Shown in pieces: positions 7,630 through 14,922 of a stretch of 44,070 bases of DNA (positions within the stretch are counted from its first letter, which is position 1; every line of letters starts with the position of its first letter). The translations under genes and the position numbers were made by a program. Source of the DNA: Streptomyces sp. UNOB3_S3 (GTDB lineage Bacteria > Actinomycetota > Actinomycetes > Streptomycetales > Streptomycetaceae); NCBI RefSeq assembly GCF_020740895.1, contig NZ_JAILXP010000008.1:1-44070 (forward strand). The letters run 5' to 3'. The notes beneath the pieces are model-generated. The model saw only the letters and a list, made by a program, of their open reading frames with translations. It did not search any database and had not been told where the DNA came from.

Positions 7630-8393
7630 ACCCTCCCAGAACACGCACCCTGCGCCCCATCCGCCTCGCCATGGAGCGGGAAGTCCTTCACTACCTCGAC
7701 GCAGACGGCACCGAGCGCCTCATCGGGACTGACAAAGCAGCGGACGTCATGTTCGAGGATGCGCTGCCTGCCCGAACGATCCCCTCGTATGCCGGGCAGC
7801 GGCACACTCCGGGCCGGTACTGGTCCGCGACCACGGACCGAATGATCGAATACGAAAGCTACTTGGAGCTTCAGCGCATGAAGCTCCTGGACTACGACAC
7901 CGACGTGACCGCCTTCGCTGCCCAGCCCTTCATGATCGAGGGCCGTGATGCCCAGGGCGGATGGAAGCACACGCCGGACCTGTTCGCACGACGCCGGGAT
8001 GGCTCAGCCCTTCTGGTGGATGTCAAACCCCGCGCATTCGTGGATCGTCCGGCAGTTCTCCGGCAGAGCCGTCGCACGGCGGAGATGTGCGCACGGATCG
8101 GCTGGGACTACCAACTGGTAAGCGAACCTGACTCGCTGATGTGGGCAACGGTGTCGTGGCTCGCCGGATACCGCCGGCCGCTGCACGCGGGTCACGGCCT
8201 CGCCGATCGTCTCCTGCTGCTGGCCTGCAAGCCTGTCCCCATCGGCGAACTGATCAGCTTCCAGCCTGCACCTGAGCTGGCCCGGCCCATGGTGTTTCAC
8301 CTGATGTGGCACCACCAGTTGAACTTCGACCAGTCCCTGCCGCTGCGAGACCACACCCGGGTGTGGTCTGCCGATGCCCCGAGGAATGCATGA
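7626..8393 (+). CDS. tnsA: TnsA-like transposase endonuclease subunit
   Basis: A 255-residue protein. In Tn7, TnsA is the restriction-enzyme-like nuclease that cuts the 5' strands at the transposon ends and so makes transposition cut-and-paste. The catalytic residues are visible: Glu77 in YESYLE, Asp118 in HTPDLF, and Asp132/Lys134 in VDVK. The LLDYDTDVTAFAAQP stretch after the Glu is typical of the family. The C-terminal third is probably the winged-helix part that contacts TnsC. Elements lacking TnsA (Tn5053/Tn402, CAST V-K) make cointegrates, so an intact TnsA predicts simple insertions. The gene overlaps tniQ (ATGA at 7626) and tnsB (ATGA at 8390), which indicates translational coupling. 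It matches the actinobacterial 'TnsA-like heteromeric transposase endonuclease subunit' type. Confidence 0.92.
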   Translation: MNPPRTRTLRPIRLAMEREVLHYLDADGTERLIGTDKAADVMFEDALPARTIPSYAGQRHTPGRYWSATTDRMIEYESYLELQRMKLLDYDTDVTAFAAQPFMIEGRDAQGGWKHTPDLFARRRDGSALLVDVKPRAFVDRPAVLRQSRRTAEMCARIGWDYQLVSEPDSLMWATVSWLAGYRRPLHAGHGLADRLLLLACKPVPIGELISFQPAPELARPMVFHLMWHHQLNFDQSLPLRDHTRVWSADAPRNA

Positions 8394-10486
8394 CCAGCCA
8401 CCGCCTCGCTGTCACCGAGTGGATCGAATTCGAGGACGAGCGGCACCAGGTAGCCGGGCTCGACGGCGCCACTGTCCGGCTCCGCTCGGAGACCGGCCGC
8501 GTTCAGACCATCATGATCTCGGCCGTCCTCACCGACCCGACCTTCCGGGCCTCCGTAGAGCCGCCGCCAGGCTCGCTGGAAGAAGACGGGAGTGGCCTGG
8601 ACCCCGCCGGGGTCCTCGCCTCTGTAGACAAGGCGGTCCGGGACGACGCCTTGGCACTGGAAGCACACCTGATGGAAGCGACCACGGGCTATCGCTCCGG
8701 AGACCTCCTCAACCCAGCACCGGGCGAACCGCGCCCGCAATACGACCCGGTACTTCCCCAGACCCAGCGCATCATCGCCAAGGCAGAAGAGCTGGGCATG
8801 TCGAAGCGCCGTATCCACCAACTGCGCGAACAGTACCGGGAACAGGGCCTGTGGGGGCTTGTGGACAAACGCAAGACCCGCATCAGCAACCCCCTCAAGA
8901 ACATCGACCCGCGCATCATCCAGGCCATCCGCGAGCAGGCCCTCGCACAGCAGAACGCTAGCTCAACCACCATCGGCAACCTCTTCTACCGCCGAACCCA
9001 GAACCGACTCGATGACCAGTACGGCCCCGGCGCCGTCCCCCTGCCGAGCCGGGACCGGTTCAGGCGCGCAGTGGCCCTGATCCTCGACCAGAGCCCGTCC
9101 GCCCCCGCCTACCAGCGAGCCTCCGCCGGAAATCAGCCCGACCGGCCCTTCGGCAATGTCATCGCCACCCGCCCCGGCGAAGTGGTCATGCTCGACAGCA
9201 CCCCGCTCGACGTCATGGCCTACGACCCGGCGACCTCAGCCACCATGCGGGTCGAACTCACCGTCGCACTCGACGTCGCCACCCGCTCGATCCTGGCCTG
9301 GCGACTCACCCCCGAAGGCACCAAGGCCATCGACATCGGCCTGCTGCTGGCCGACGTGATGACCCCCGAGATCATGCGGCCAGCCTGGGCGGACGCCCTT
9401 CGCTACCAGATGCTCCGCGTCCCCTACGAGCGCCTGCTCAGCGTGGACGAGCGGCTGGCCGAGGCCGCCGCCCGGCCCGTGATCTACCCGGAGACACTGC
9501 TCTACGACCACGGCAAGCCCTACAAGTCCGACGTTGTGCACCGTGCCTGCATGCGGTGGAAGATCGACCTTCAAGACGCGCGGAAACTCAAACCTACCGA
9601 CAAACCGCACGTCGAGCGGCTCTTCAAGACCATCCGCGAACAGTTCTCCGAGCACGTCGCCGGGTACAAGGGCTTCAATGTCGCCCACCGAGGCCGCACC
9701 GTCGAAGAGCAGGCACGCTGGACCATCGACGAGCTCACCGAGTTCTTCGCCGAGTACGTCGTTGCCGTCTACCAACGTAAGCATCACCGCGGCCTGATCC
9801 TCCACGGCTTCCCAGACATGCGAATCTCGCCCAACGAGGCATACACCATGGCCCTGGGAACTGCCGGCTACGTCGTCTGCCCGACCGACCCGGACATGTA
9901 CTTCGAACTGCTGCCGATCGCCGACCGCGTCATCCACCCCTACGGCATCGAGCTCAGCCACCTCACCTACAACGCCGACATCCTGTACCGCTACCGCAAG
10001 GCAAAGTCCCCTTACCCGAGCAGCCTCTGGCCCATCCGATACGACCCCAGGAACCTGCTGCACGCCTACTTTCTCGACCCTGTGGATGGGCGCTGGCACA
10101 CCCTGCGCTGGACCCATGCCCTGGGCGAGCACCAGCCGTTCACCGACATCACCTTGCGTGAAGCGAAGCAACTGGTGGCCACACGCGGCCAGGTCCCCGA
10201 AGACCAGGAAGCCGTGGCCGCCGCCCTCGCCGATTTGCAGAACCGCACAGACGCCCCCGAGACCTGGACGCGCACCGACCGCAAGCGGCTGTTCCGGGAC
10301 GAACACCGAGGGGCAGCGCAAAGCCGCGACATGCAACGCGGCACCCTTCCCGTCGACGAGCACCCGCCCCTGGTGGCCGTGCCGGATACCGAAGAGGAAG
10401 ACGACTTCGTCGCATTCGACGACGTCGATCTCAGCCAGCTCAAGCCGGCAGAGATATGGACCCCCCACGCAGGCCAGGAGGGCTGA
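8390..10486 (+). CDS. tnsB: TnsB/TniA-type DDE transposase
   Basis: A 698-residue retroviral-integrase-fold transposase. TnsB binds repeats in the transposon ends and performs 3' cleavage and strand transfer. The N-terminal part contains helix-turn-helix segments (about residues 132-165, MSKRRIHQLREQY). The catalytic core has Asp269 (VVMLDSTPLD), Asp373 (LLYDHGKPYKS) and Glu409 (KPHVERLF), a D-D-35-E arrangement. A Mu-type beta-barrel region follows, with an acidic tail that in relatives contacts TnsC. The ATG at 8390 overlaps the tnsA stop; the frame extends upstream to 8306 but that part duplicates tnsA coding sequence. The stop codon overlaps the tnsC start (TGATG). All three catalytic residues are present, so the protein should be active. 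Confidence 0.95.
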   Translation: MTSHRLAVTEWIEFEDERHQVAGLDGATVRLRSETGRVQTIMISAVLTDPTFRASVEPPPGSLEEDGSGLDPAGVLASVDKAVRDDALALEAHLMEATTGYRSGDLLNPAPGEPRPQYDPVLPQTQRIIAKAEELGMSKRRIHQLREQYREQGLWGLVDKRKTRISNPLKNIDPRIIQAIREQALAQQNASSTTIGNLFYRRTQNRLDDQYGPGAVPLPSRDRFRRAVALILDQSPSAPAYQRASAGNQPDRPFGNVIATRPGEVVMLDSTPLDVMAYDPATSATMRVELTVALDVATRSILAWRLTPEGTKAIDIGLLLADVMTPEIMRPAWADALRYQMLRVPYERLLSVDERLAEAAARPVIYPETLLYDHGKPYKSDVVHRACMRWKIDLQDARKLKPTDKPHVERLFKTIREQFSEHVAGYKGFNVAHRGRTVEEQARWTIDELTEFFAEYVVAVYQRKHHRGLILHGFPDMRISPNEAYTMALGTAGYVVCPTDPDMYFELLPIADRVIHPYGIELSHLTYNADILYRYRKAKSPYPSSLWPIRYDPRNLLHAYFLDPVDGRWHTLRWTHALGEHQPFTDITLREAKQLVATRGQVPEDQEAVAAALADLQNRTDAPETWTRTDRKRLFRDEHRGAAQSRDMQRGTLPVDEHPPLVAVPDTEEEDDFVAFDDVDLSQLKPAEIWTPHAGQEG

Positions 10487-11604
10487 TGTACAACTCGTTC
10501 TCGCACCCCGGCCTCGCGGAGCCCCGCACCAAGGAGGAATGGCGGATCTACCTGAACAACCGGCCTCCAGAGCGGCCCCGGATGCCGTCCTACGATGCGT
10601 ACATAAAGCTGTCCGTCGACGAGAGAGACGACCTTAACGACGCGCGTGCGGACTACCACAGCGCGCTTGCGATCGTCCGGACACCGCAGATGCGGCGTAT
10701 CCATCACCTCATCGAGCGTCGCATGCGGATGAATGCCCGTCAGACAGCGGGCGCCCGGCGCGGCATCATCGTGGACGGACCACCAACCGTCGGAAAGTCC
10801 ACACTCGTCAAGATGTACGCGGCCGACTACGAGCACAAGCTTCGCCGCCGATTCCCCGAAAAGTTCGCCGACGGATACGAACTGGACGGCGTGTTTGTGG
10901 ACTACACCCCCGTGGTGTACGTCAGCATCCCAGCCCAGGCCACCCCCAAGGACCTGTCGATCCTCTTCGCCGACTACCTCGGCTTGCCGGACAAGTCCGG
11001 CACAAAGCAGAAGATCACCAAGCATGTACTCGCGACCATGCAAGCGGTCGGCGTGGAACTAGTGATCATCGACGATGTCCACTTCCTCGATCTGTCGCTG
11101 AAGGAAGGCAGGGTCGTCAACGATCACCTGAAGTACATCTCCAATCACACAGCCGCCACCTTCGTCTACACCGGTGTGGAACTCAAGAAGTCCGGCCTCA
11201 TCCTCGAAGGCCAGACCAGCACCCGCGCTTCACAGACGGCAGGCCGGAACAACCTCTGCGAGGTGAAGAACTTCGGGTTCCGGACAGCCGAGGAGAAGCG
11301 CGAGTGGGCCGAGGTCGTCGTAGCACTGGAAAACACCCTGGAGCTGTACCGGCACAAGCCCGGCCAACTAGTCAAACTGTCGCCGTACCTTCATGACCGG
11401 ACGGGTGGAAGCATCTGCGGCCTTTCCGACCTCCTGCGCGAGTCTGCCGTCGAAGCCGTGATGAGCGGCGAGGAAGCGATCACTCGACGGCTTATGGACA
11501 CCATCGAGATCAGCGAGTACGCCGAAGCCGCATACCGTGAAGTCAAACGGCGTCAGCGGACCAGCAGCGGTACCGCACGGCCGGCGGTGGCAGCGGCCGG
11601 GTAA
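10486..11604 (+). CDS. tnsC: TnsC/TniB-type AAA+ ATPase
   Basis: A 372-residue AAA+ regulator. TnsC links target selection by TniQ to the TnsA-TnsB transposase, forming ATP-dependent rings or filaments on DNA. Walker A is GPPTVGKST (about residues 98-106), Walker B is LVIIDDVHFLD (about 192-202), and a sensor-type strand follows at TAATFVYTGVE (222-232). The ATG at 10486 is preferred because AGGAGGG lies just upstream and the codon overlaps the tnsB stop; an in-frame ATG at 10456 would add 10 residues. This is the last gene of the operon and is followed by a hairpin at 11614-11642. It is the tns gene closest to the chromosomal junction in tadA. Confidence 0.93.
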   Translation: MYNSFSHPGLAEPRTKEEWRIYLNNRPPERPRMPSYDAYIKLSVDERDDLNDARADYHSALAIVRTPQMRRIHHLIERRMRMNARQTAGARRGIIVDGPPTVGKSTLVKMYAADYEHKLRRRFPEKFADGYELDGVFVDYTPVVYVSIPAQATPKDLSILFADYLGLPDKSGTKQKITKHVLATMQAVGVELVIIDDVHFLDLSLKEGRVVNDHLKYISNHTAATFVYTGVELKKSGLILEGQTSTRASQTAGRNNLCEVKNFGFRTAEEKREWAEVVVALENTLELYRHKPGQLVKLSPYLHDRTGGSICGLSDLLRESAVEAVMSGEEAITRRLMDTIEISEYAEAAYREVKRRQRTSSGTARPAVAAAG

Positions 11605-11723
11605 GACAGCTGCCCTGCGCAGTGCAACGTTGCCTGCGCAGGATGCCCGATCAAGCTGAGCAATAGAGATTGCACCTCGCAGGTCAGGGCCTTGGGAGGT
11701 GCAATCTTCAGAACCGTCCAACA
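11605..11723. mobile_element. putative right end of the Tn7-like element
   Basis: The stretch between tnsC and the tadA remnant is where the right end must lie. Reading inward on the reverse strand from 11723 it begins TGTTGGACGGTTCTGAAG, with the 5'-TGT typical of Tn7/Tn5053-type termini. TTGC-based units occur at 11627-11614 (-), 11630-11642 (+), 11670-11683 (+) and 11704-11690 (-). The last two form a 12-bp inverted repeat (11667-11678 with 11696-11707). No left end or 5-bp target duplication was found in the window, so the exact terminus is provisional. Confidence 0.5.
11614..11642 (+). terminator. hairpin downstream of tnsC
   Basis: CCTGCGCAG (11614-11622) pairs with CTGCGCAGG (11634-11642), and the centre GCAACGTTGC is self-complementary. 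Ten bases after the tnsC stop, this probably ends the operon transcript. The same bases contain two TTGC-x-CGCAGG units in opposite orientation, so they could also be TnsB binding sites in the transposon end. Confidence 0.5.
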
Positions 11724-12025
11724 GCACGGTGCACGCCAACGCCGCCGCGGACGTCCCGGCCCGGCTGGAGGCGCTGGGCTCGACGGCGGGTCTCGACCGG
11801 GCGGCGCTGCACAGCCAGCTCGCGGCCGCTCTGTCGGTCGTGATCCATATGGTGCGCGACCACGGCGGCCGCAGAAGGGTCGCGGAAGTCCATGTGCTCG
11901 ACCGGGATTCCGCCGGTCTGGTGACGACCGTACCGGCGGCGGTATGGGGCGAGGGCGGCTTTGAACGGGCGCGGGGCTGGGACCGGCTGGCCGGGCTGTG
12001 CGGGCGCGCCGGGGGTGCGCCATGA
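11720..12025 (+). pseudogene. tadA: 3' remnant of tadA/cpaF-type secretion ATPase
   Basis: About 100 C-terminal residues of a TadA/CpaF hexameric secretion ATPase remain, beginning at STVHANAAADVPARLEALG. This is the conserved T-x-HAN motif that in intact proteins follows Walker B. The N-terminal domain, Walker A and Walker B are absent from the window, and the region upstream is transposon. The frame continues upstream into foreign sequence to a TGA at 11657, with a GTG at 11699 but no convincing ribosome site. The natural stop overlaps the tadB ATG (ATGA), as in an intact operon. In S. coelicolor-type genomes an intact tadA lies at this position. The fragment cannot hydrolyse ATP, so the pilus assembly motor encoded here is dead. 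Confidence 0.85.
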
Positions 12026-12951
12026 CCGGGTGGCCGTCCGGGGCACAGGTTTCCTCCGGGTACGCCGTGTTGCTGGTCTTCGTCCTGTCGCTCTGTGCCC
12101 TGGCCGCGGTGCGGGCACGGCCGGGGCCGGGCGTACGACGGGCACGGCTGCTGCTGGCCGGCGCCGGGAAGGCCGGAGGTGGCCCTGGTCCGGCCGTGCC
12201 GGGCCGGATCGGTGAGTGGGCCGAGCGCCTGCGGCGGGTGGCACGGGAGCGGCGTGAGTTGCTCTGTCTGCCCGCGGGCTGCGCGGTGGCGGCACTGGGG
12301 AAGTCGGTGCTTCCGCTGATCGTGGGAGCGCTGGCCGTGCCGCTCGTACGGCGGTGGCTGGCGGCGTGGGCGCGGCAGCGCGAGCGGGAACGCCGGGAAT
12401 CCGCAGTGATCGACATGTGCGGCACCGTCGCGGGCGAGCTCAGGGCGGGGCGCCAGCCCGGTGCGGCGGTGGCCGGGCTGATGGACGCGGGGCTGGGCCC
12501 GGGGTGGCCCGCCGTGCCGGCGGCGGCGAGGTTCGGCGGGGACGTGCCGGACGCGCTGCGCAAGGCGGGGCGACGGCCCGGGGCCGAGGGGCTCCAGGGG
12601 GTGGCCGCCTGCTGGCGGGTCGCGGTCGACGGCGGGGCCGGTCTGGCCACGGGCCTGGAGCGGGTCGCGGCGGCTCTGGGCGCCGAACGGGACCAGCGGG
12701 AGGACTTGCGGGCCCAGTTGGCGGGCACCCGGTCGACGGCCGTGATGCTGGCGCTGCTCCCCGTCCTCGCGCTGCTGATGGGTGCCGCGCTGGGGGCCGA
12801 GCCGCTGCGGGTGCTGCTGCACACCCCGACCGGGCTCGGGTGCCTGGTGCTCGGCGGGCTGCTGGAGTGCGCGGGGATCGCGTGGACCCGGCGGATCGTC
12901 CGGGTCGCCGAAGGGCCGGGGAAGACGGACGGGAAGGAGCGGGAGAAGTGA
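12022..12951 (+). CDS. tadB: TadB-like type II secretion F family membrane protein
   Basis: A 309-residue inner-membrane platform protein of the Tad (Flp) pilus/type II secretion family. TadB and TadC form the membrane platform that the TadA ATPase drives. Hydrophobic segments lie at about 14-30, 88-112 and, near the C-terminus, 245-285. The cytoplasmic T2SSF domain lies between them (VIDMCGTVAGELRAGRQPG). The ATG at 12022 overlaps the tadA remnant's stop; the GTG at 11998 is rejected as internal to tadA. The stop overlaps the tadC start (GTGA). The gene is intact although its ATPase partner is truncated just upstream, so its promoter, if it was in tadA or upstream, may also be lost. Confidence 0.85.
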   Translation: MTGWPSGAQVSSGYAVLLVFVLSLCALAAVRARPGPGVRRARLLLAGAGKAGGGPGPAVPGRIGEWAERLRRVARERRELLCLPAGCAVAALGKSVLPLIVGALAVPLVRRWLAAWARQRERERRESAVIDMCGTVAGELRAGRQPGAAVAGLMDAGLGPGWPAVPAAARFGGDVPDALRKAGRRPGAEGLQGVAACWRVAVDGGAGLATGLERVAAALGAERDQREDLRAQLAGTRSTAVMLALLPVLALLMGAALGAEPLRVLLHTPTGLGCLVLGGLLECAGIAWTRRIVRVAEGPGKTDGKEREK

Positions 12952-13745
12952 ACGGGGGTGTTGTCCACAGCCTGTGGGCGGTGGTGCTGGCCGCGATCGC
13001 GACGGTGTGCGTGGCGGCGCTGGGGAGCGGCGCGCGCGGAAGACGCTCGGCGCGCGGACGGCTGGTGTCCCTGCTCGGGAGCCATGGTCCGGCGGAAGGC
13101 GAGGGCCGGGCGCGAGGGCGGCCGCGGCGCGCGGTGAGCGGCATGGACTGGCGGGTGGTCGTGGCGGTGGGGATCGCCGGGCTCGTTCTCGTCTGGCTGG
13201 TCGCGGGTGTCACCGGATGCGTGGCGGGAGCCGCCGCGGCCTGCGGCGTCTGGCGATGGCGGCGGAAGGCCGAGGGCACCGCGGGAGAGGTACGGGCCGA
13301 GGAAGTGGGGCGCCAGTTGCCCCTGGCGGCCGATCTCCTGGCCGCCTGTCTGGCCGCCGGCGCCGGGCCCAGGGAGGCCGCCGAGGCGGTCGGGGGCTCG
13401 TTGGGCGGCCCGGTCGGGTCCCGGCTGGCCCAAGCGGCGGCGGAGGTACGGCTCGGCGGTGACCCGGGCACCGCCTGGGGGCGGCTGGGAAGCCTGCCCG
13501 GGGCCGCCCCGCTGGCCGGCTGCCTGGAACGGGCCCAGGCCACCGGAGTCCCGGCGGTGGAGCCCATGGCGCGGCTGGCGGCACGGCTGCGCGCGGCCCA
13601 GGGGAGAACGGCGGCGATGAGGGCCCGCCGGGCGGGAGTTCAGGCGACGGCACCACTGGGGCTCTGCTTCCTGCCCGCGTTCCTGACGGTCGGGGTGGTG
13701 CCGGTGGTGGTCGGACTGGCCGAGGGGCTCATGCGTGGGAGCTGA
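12948..13745 (+). CDS. tadC: TadC-like type II secretion F family membrane protein
   Basis: A 265-residue second platform protein of the Tad pilus. A hydrophobic N-terminal segment (WAVVLAAIATVCVAAL) and a pair of adjacent segments near residues 68-100 precede the T2SSF domain (RQLPLAADLLAACLAAGAGP). A C-terminal hydrophobic stretch (LCFLPAFLTVGVVPVVVGL) closes the protein. GTG 12948 overlaps the tadB stop and has a GGAGCGGGAG purine tract upstream. In the family, TadB and TadC pair in the inner membrane to support pilin extrusion. The gene looks intact. Confidence 0.83.
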   Translation: MNGGVVHSLWAVVLAAIATVCVAALGSGARGRRSARGRLVSLLGSHGPAEGEGRARGRPRRAVSGMDWRVVVAVGIAGLVLVWLVAGVTGCVAGAAAACGVWRWRRKAEGTAGEVRAEEVGRQLPLAADLLAACLAAGAGPREAAEAVGGSLGGPVGSRLAQAAAEVRLGGDPGTAWGRLGSLPGAAPLAGCLERAQATGVPAVEPMARLAARLRAAQGRTAAMRARRAGVQATAPLGLCFLPAFLTVGVVPVVVGLAEGLMRGS

Positions 13746-13770
13746 ACGCGGCCTGGCGTATGAGTGGACA

Positions 13771-13799
13771 AGGCGATTGGGCGAACAAGGCAATCGCCT
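13771..13799 (+). promoter_or_regulatory. hairpin between tadC and the prepilin gene
   Basis: AGGCGATT (13771-13778) pairs with AATCGCCT (13792-13799) in the 156-bp gap between tadC and the prepilin gene. It could be an attenuator or an mRNA-processing or stability element that lets the pilin gene be expressed more strongly than the platform genes. No clear promoter hexamers were seen in the rest of the gap. Confidence 0.35.
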
Positions 13800-13901
13800 G
13801 AGCGAAAGGAAAGTGACGGTGCGCCGGATGGGACCGCGCGCCGCTCACATCACGCATCACAAGACACCAAGACACGCAGCACAAGAGATGGGGGATCGGT
13901 C

Positions 13902-14117
13902 ATGACAGTGGCGGCGAAGAAGGTCACGTCGTGGTGGACGGCACGCCGGGCCCGGGTGAGGGCCGACGGCGAGGCCGGAATGACGACGGCGGAGTACGCG
14001 GTGGGCACGCTCGCGGCGTGCGCGCTGGCGGCTGTTCTGTACAAGGTGGTCACGAGCGGGCCCGTCAGCTCGGCCCTTCAGCAACTGATCGTGAAGGCGC
14101 TCCATGCGACCTTCTGA
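13902..14117 (+). CDS. DUF4244-type Flp/Tad prepilin
   Basis: A 71-residue small prepilin. A positively charged leader ends in EAG, and the hydrophobic helix follows as MTTAEYAVGTLAACALAAVL. Cleavage is expected between Gly26 and Met27, which places Glu31 at +5 of the mature chain, the hallmark of type IV pilins. It would be the structural subunit of the Tad pilus. The ATG at 13902 has a GGGGGA tract upstream; the ATG at 13764 would add an unlikely 46-residue leader. The 3' end overlaps the following TadE gene. With tadA truncated, assembly would need an ATPase from elsewhere. Confidence 0.85.
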   Translation: MTVAAKKVTSWWTARRARVRADGEAGMTTAEYAVGTLAACALAAVLYKVVTSGPVSSALQQLIVKALHATF

Positions 14118-14472
14118 CGGGGCGTCCGGAGCGCGGTCCGACGGTGGCTATGTGACGGCCGAGGCCGCCGTGGCGCTGCCGGTGCTGATGTTCTTCGCCC
14201 TGGCCCTGCTCTGGGGGCTGATGGCCGCGTCCGCGCAGATCCAGTGCGTGGACGCGGCCCGGGCGGGGGCGCGGGCCGCGGCCCGGCAGGACCCGCCTCC
14301 GGCGGCTGTCGCCGCGGCCCGGTCCGCCGCTCCGCGCGGGGCCCGGATCGGGCTGACGCGGGAGGGCGATCTCGTCCGGGTGCGGGTCGAGGCCCGGGCC
14401 GCCGGGCCGGGGCCGCTGGCGGTACGGCTGAGCGGGGAGGCGGTGGCTCTTGCGGAGGAGACGGTGGGATGA
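14104..14472 (+). CDS. TadE-like pilus minor subunit
   Basis: A 122-residue protein. A short charged leader (DGGYVTAEAAVALPVLM) runs into one N-terminal transmembrane helix, and a small extracytoplasmic domain follows. This is the TadE pattern of pseudopilins in Tad clusters. The ATG at 14104 lies inside the 3' end of the prepilin gene, so the two are translationally coupled. The product is likely to be processed by the prepilin peptidase and to act in pilus assembly or anchoring. Assignment rests on the motif and position. Confidence 0.78.
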   Translation: MRPSDGASGARSDGGYVTAEAAVALPVLMFFALALLWGLMAASAQIQCVDAARAGARAAARQDPPPAAVAAARSAAPRGARIGLTREGDLVRVRVEARAAGPGPLAVRLSGEAVALAEETVG

Positions 14473-14806
14473 CGGAGGTCTGGCCTCGGTGTGGGTGGCG
14501 GCCGTCGCGATGGCGTCCTGCGTGGTCTTCGCGGCACTGTTGGCCATGGGGCAAGTGGTGACGGGCCGTCACCGGGCGGGCGGTGCGGCGGATCTGGCGG
14601 CGCTCGCCGCCGCCGACCACGCCCTCCAAGGGGAGGCCGTGGCCTGCGGCCTCGCCCGGAAGGTCGCCTCGGCCCAGGGCGCGAGGGTGGTGCGCTGCGG
14701 GGTGAAGGGCGAGTTCGCGGAAGTGGCGGCGGAGGCGCGGGCCGGGCCGTACGTGCTGCGGGTCCGGGCCCGTGCGGGGCCGCCGGAGGCGGCGTACGCC
14801 CCGTGA
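14450..14806 (+). CDS. Rv3654c-like TadE/TadG-type protein
   Basis: A 118-residue protein with one N-terminal hydrophobic helix (SVWVAAVAMASCVVFAALLA), then HRAGGAADLAALAAAD. This matches the actinobacterial Rv3654c/TadE-like helicase-associated family found at the end of Tad operons. Two cysteines (C in VACGLA and VVRCGV) are likely to form a disulfide outside the membrane. The start is uncertain: TTG 14450 overlaps the tadE end and has GGGGAG about 11 nt upstream, but a GTG further in is possible. It is the last gene of the tad operon and converges on the helicase gene. Confidence 0.7.
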   Translation: MRRRRWDDGGLASVWVAAVAMASCVVFAALLAMGQVVTGRHRAGGAADLAALAAADHALQGEAVACGLARKVASAQGARVVRCGVKGEFAEVAAEARAGPYVLRVRARAGPPEAAYAP

Positions 14807-14876
14807 GCCCCGTGATGCCTCGCCGCGCGTAGGCGCGTAGGCGCGTGGCCCGGCCCGCTCCGTCTCCCGGTCGGCG

Positions 14877-14910
14877 CCGTCGCTCGGTCCGTTCCGTCGC
14901 TCGGTTCGTT
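14877..14910. repeat. 17-bp tandem duplication
   Basis: CCGTCGCTCGGTCCGTT (14877-14893) is followed directly by the same 17 bases with one change (14894-14910). Just before it, GGCGCGTA is repeated nearly three times (14832-14847). The repeats lie between the convergent tad and helicase genes and probably arose by replication slippage. No function is seen. Confidence 0.7.
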
Positions 14911-14922
14911 CCGGTGCGGTGG

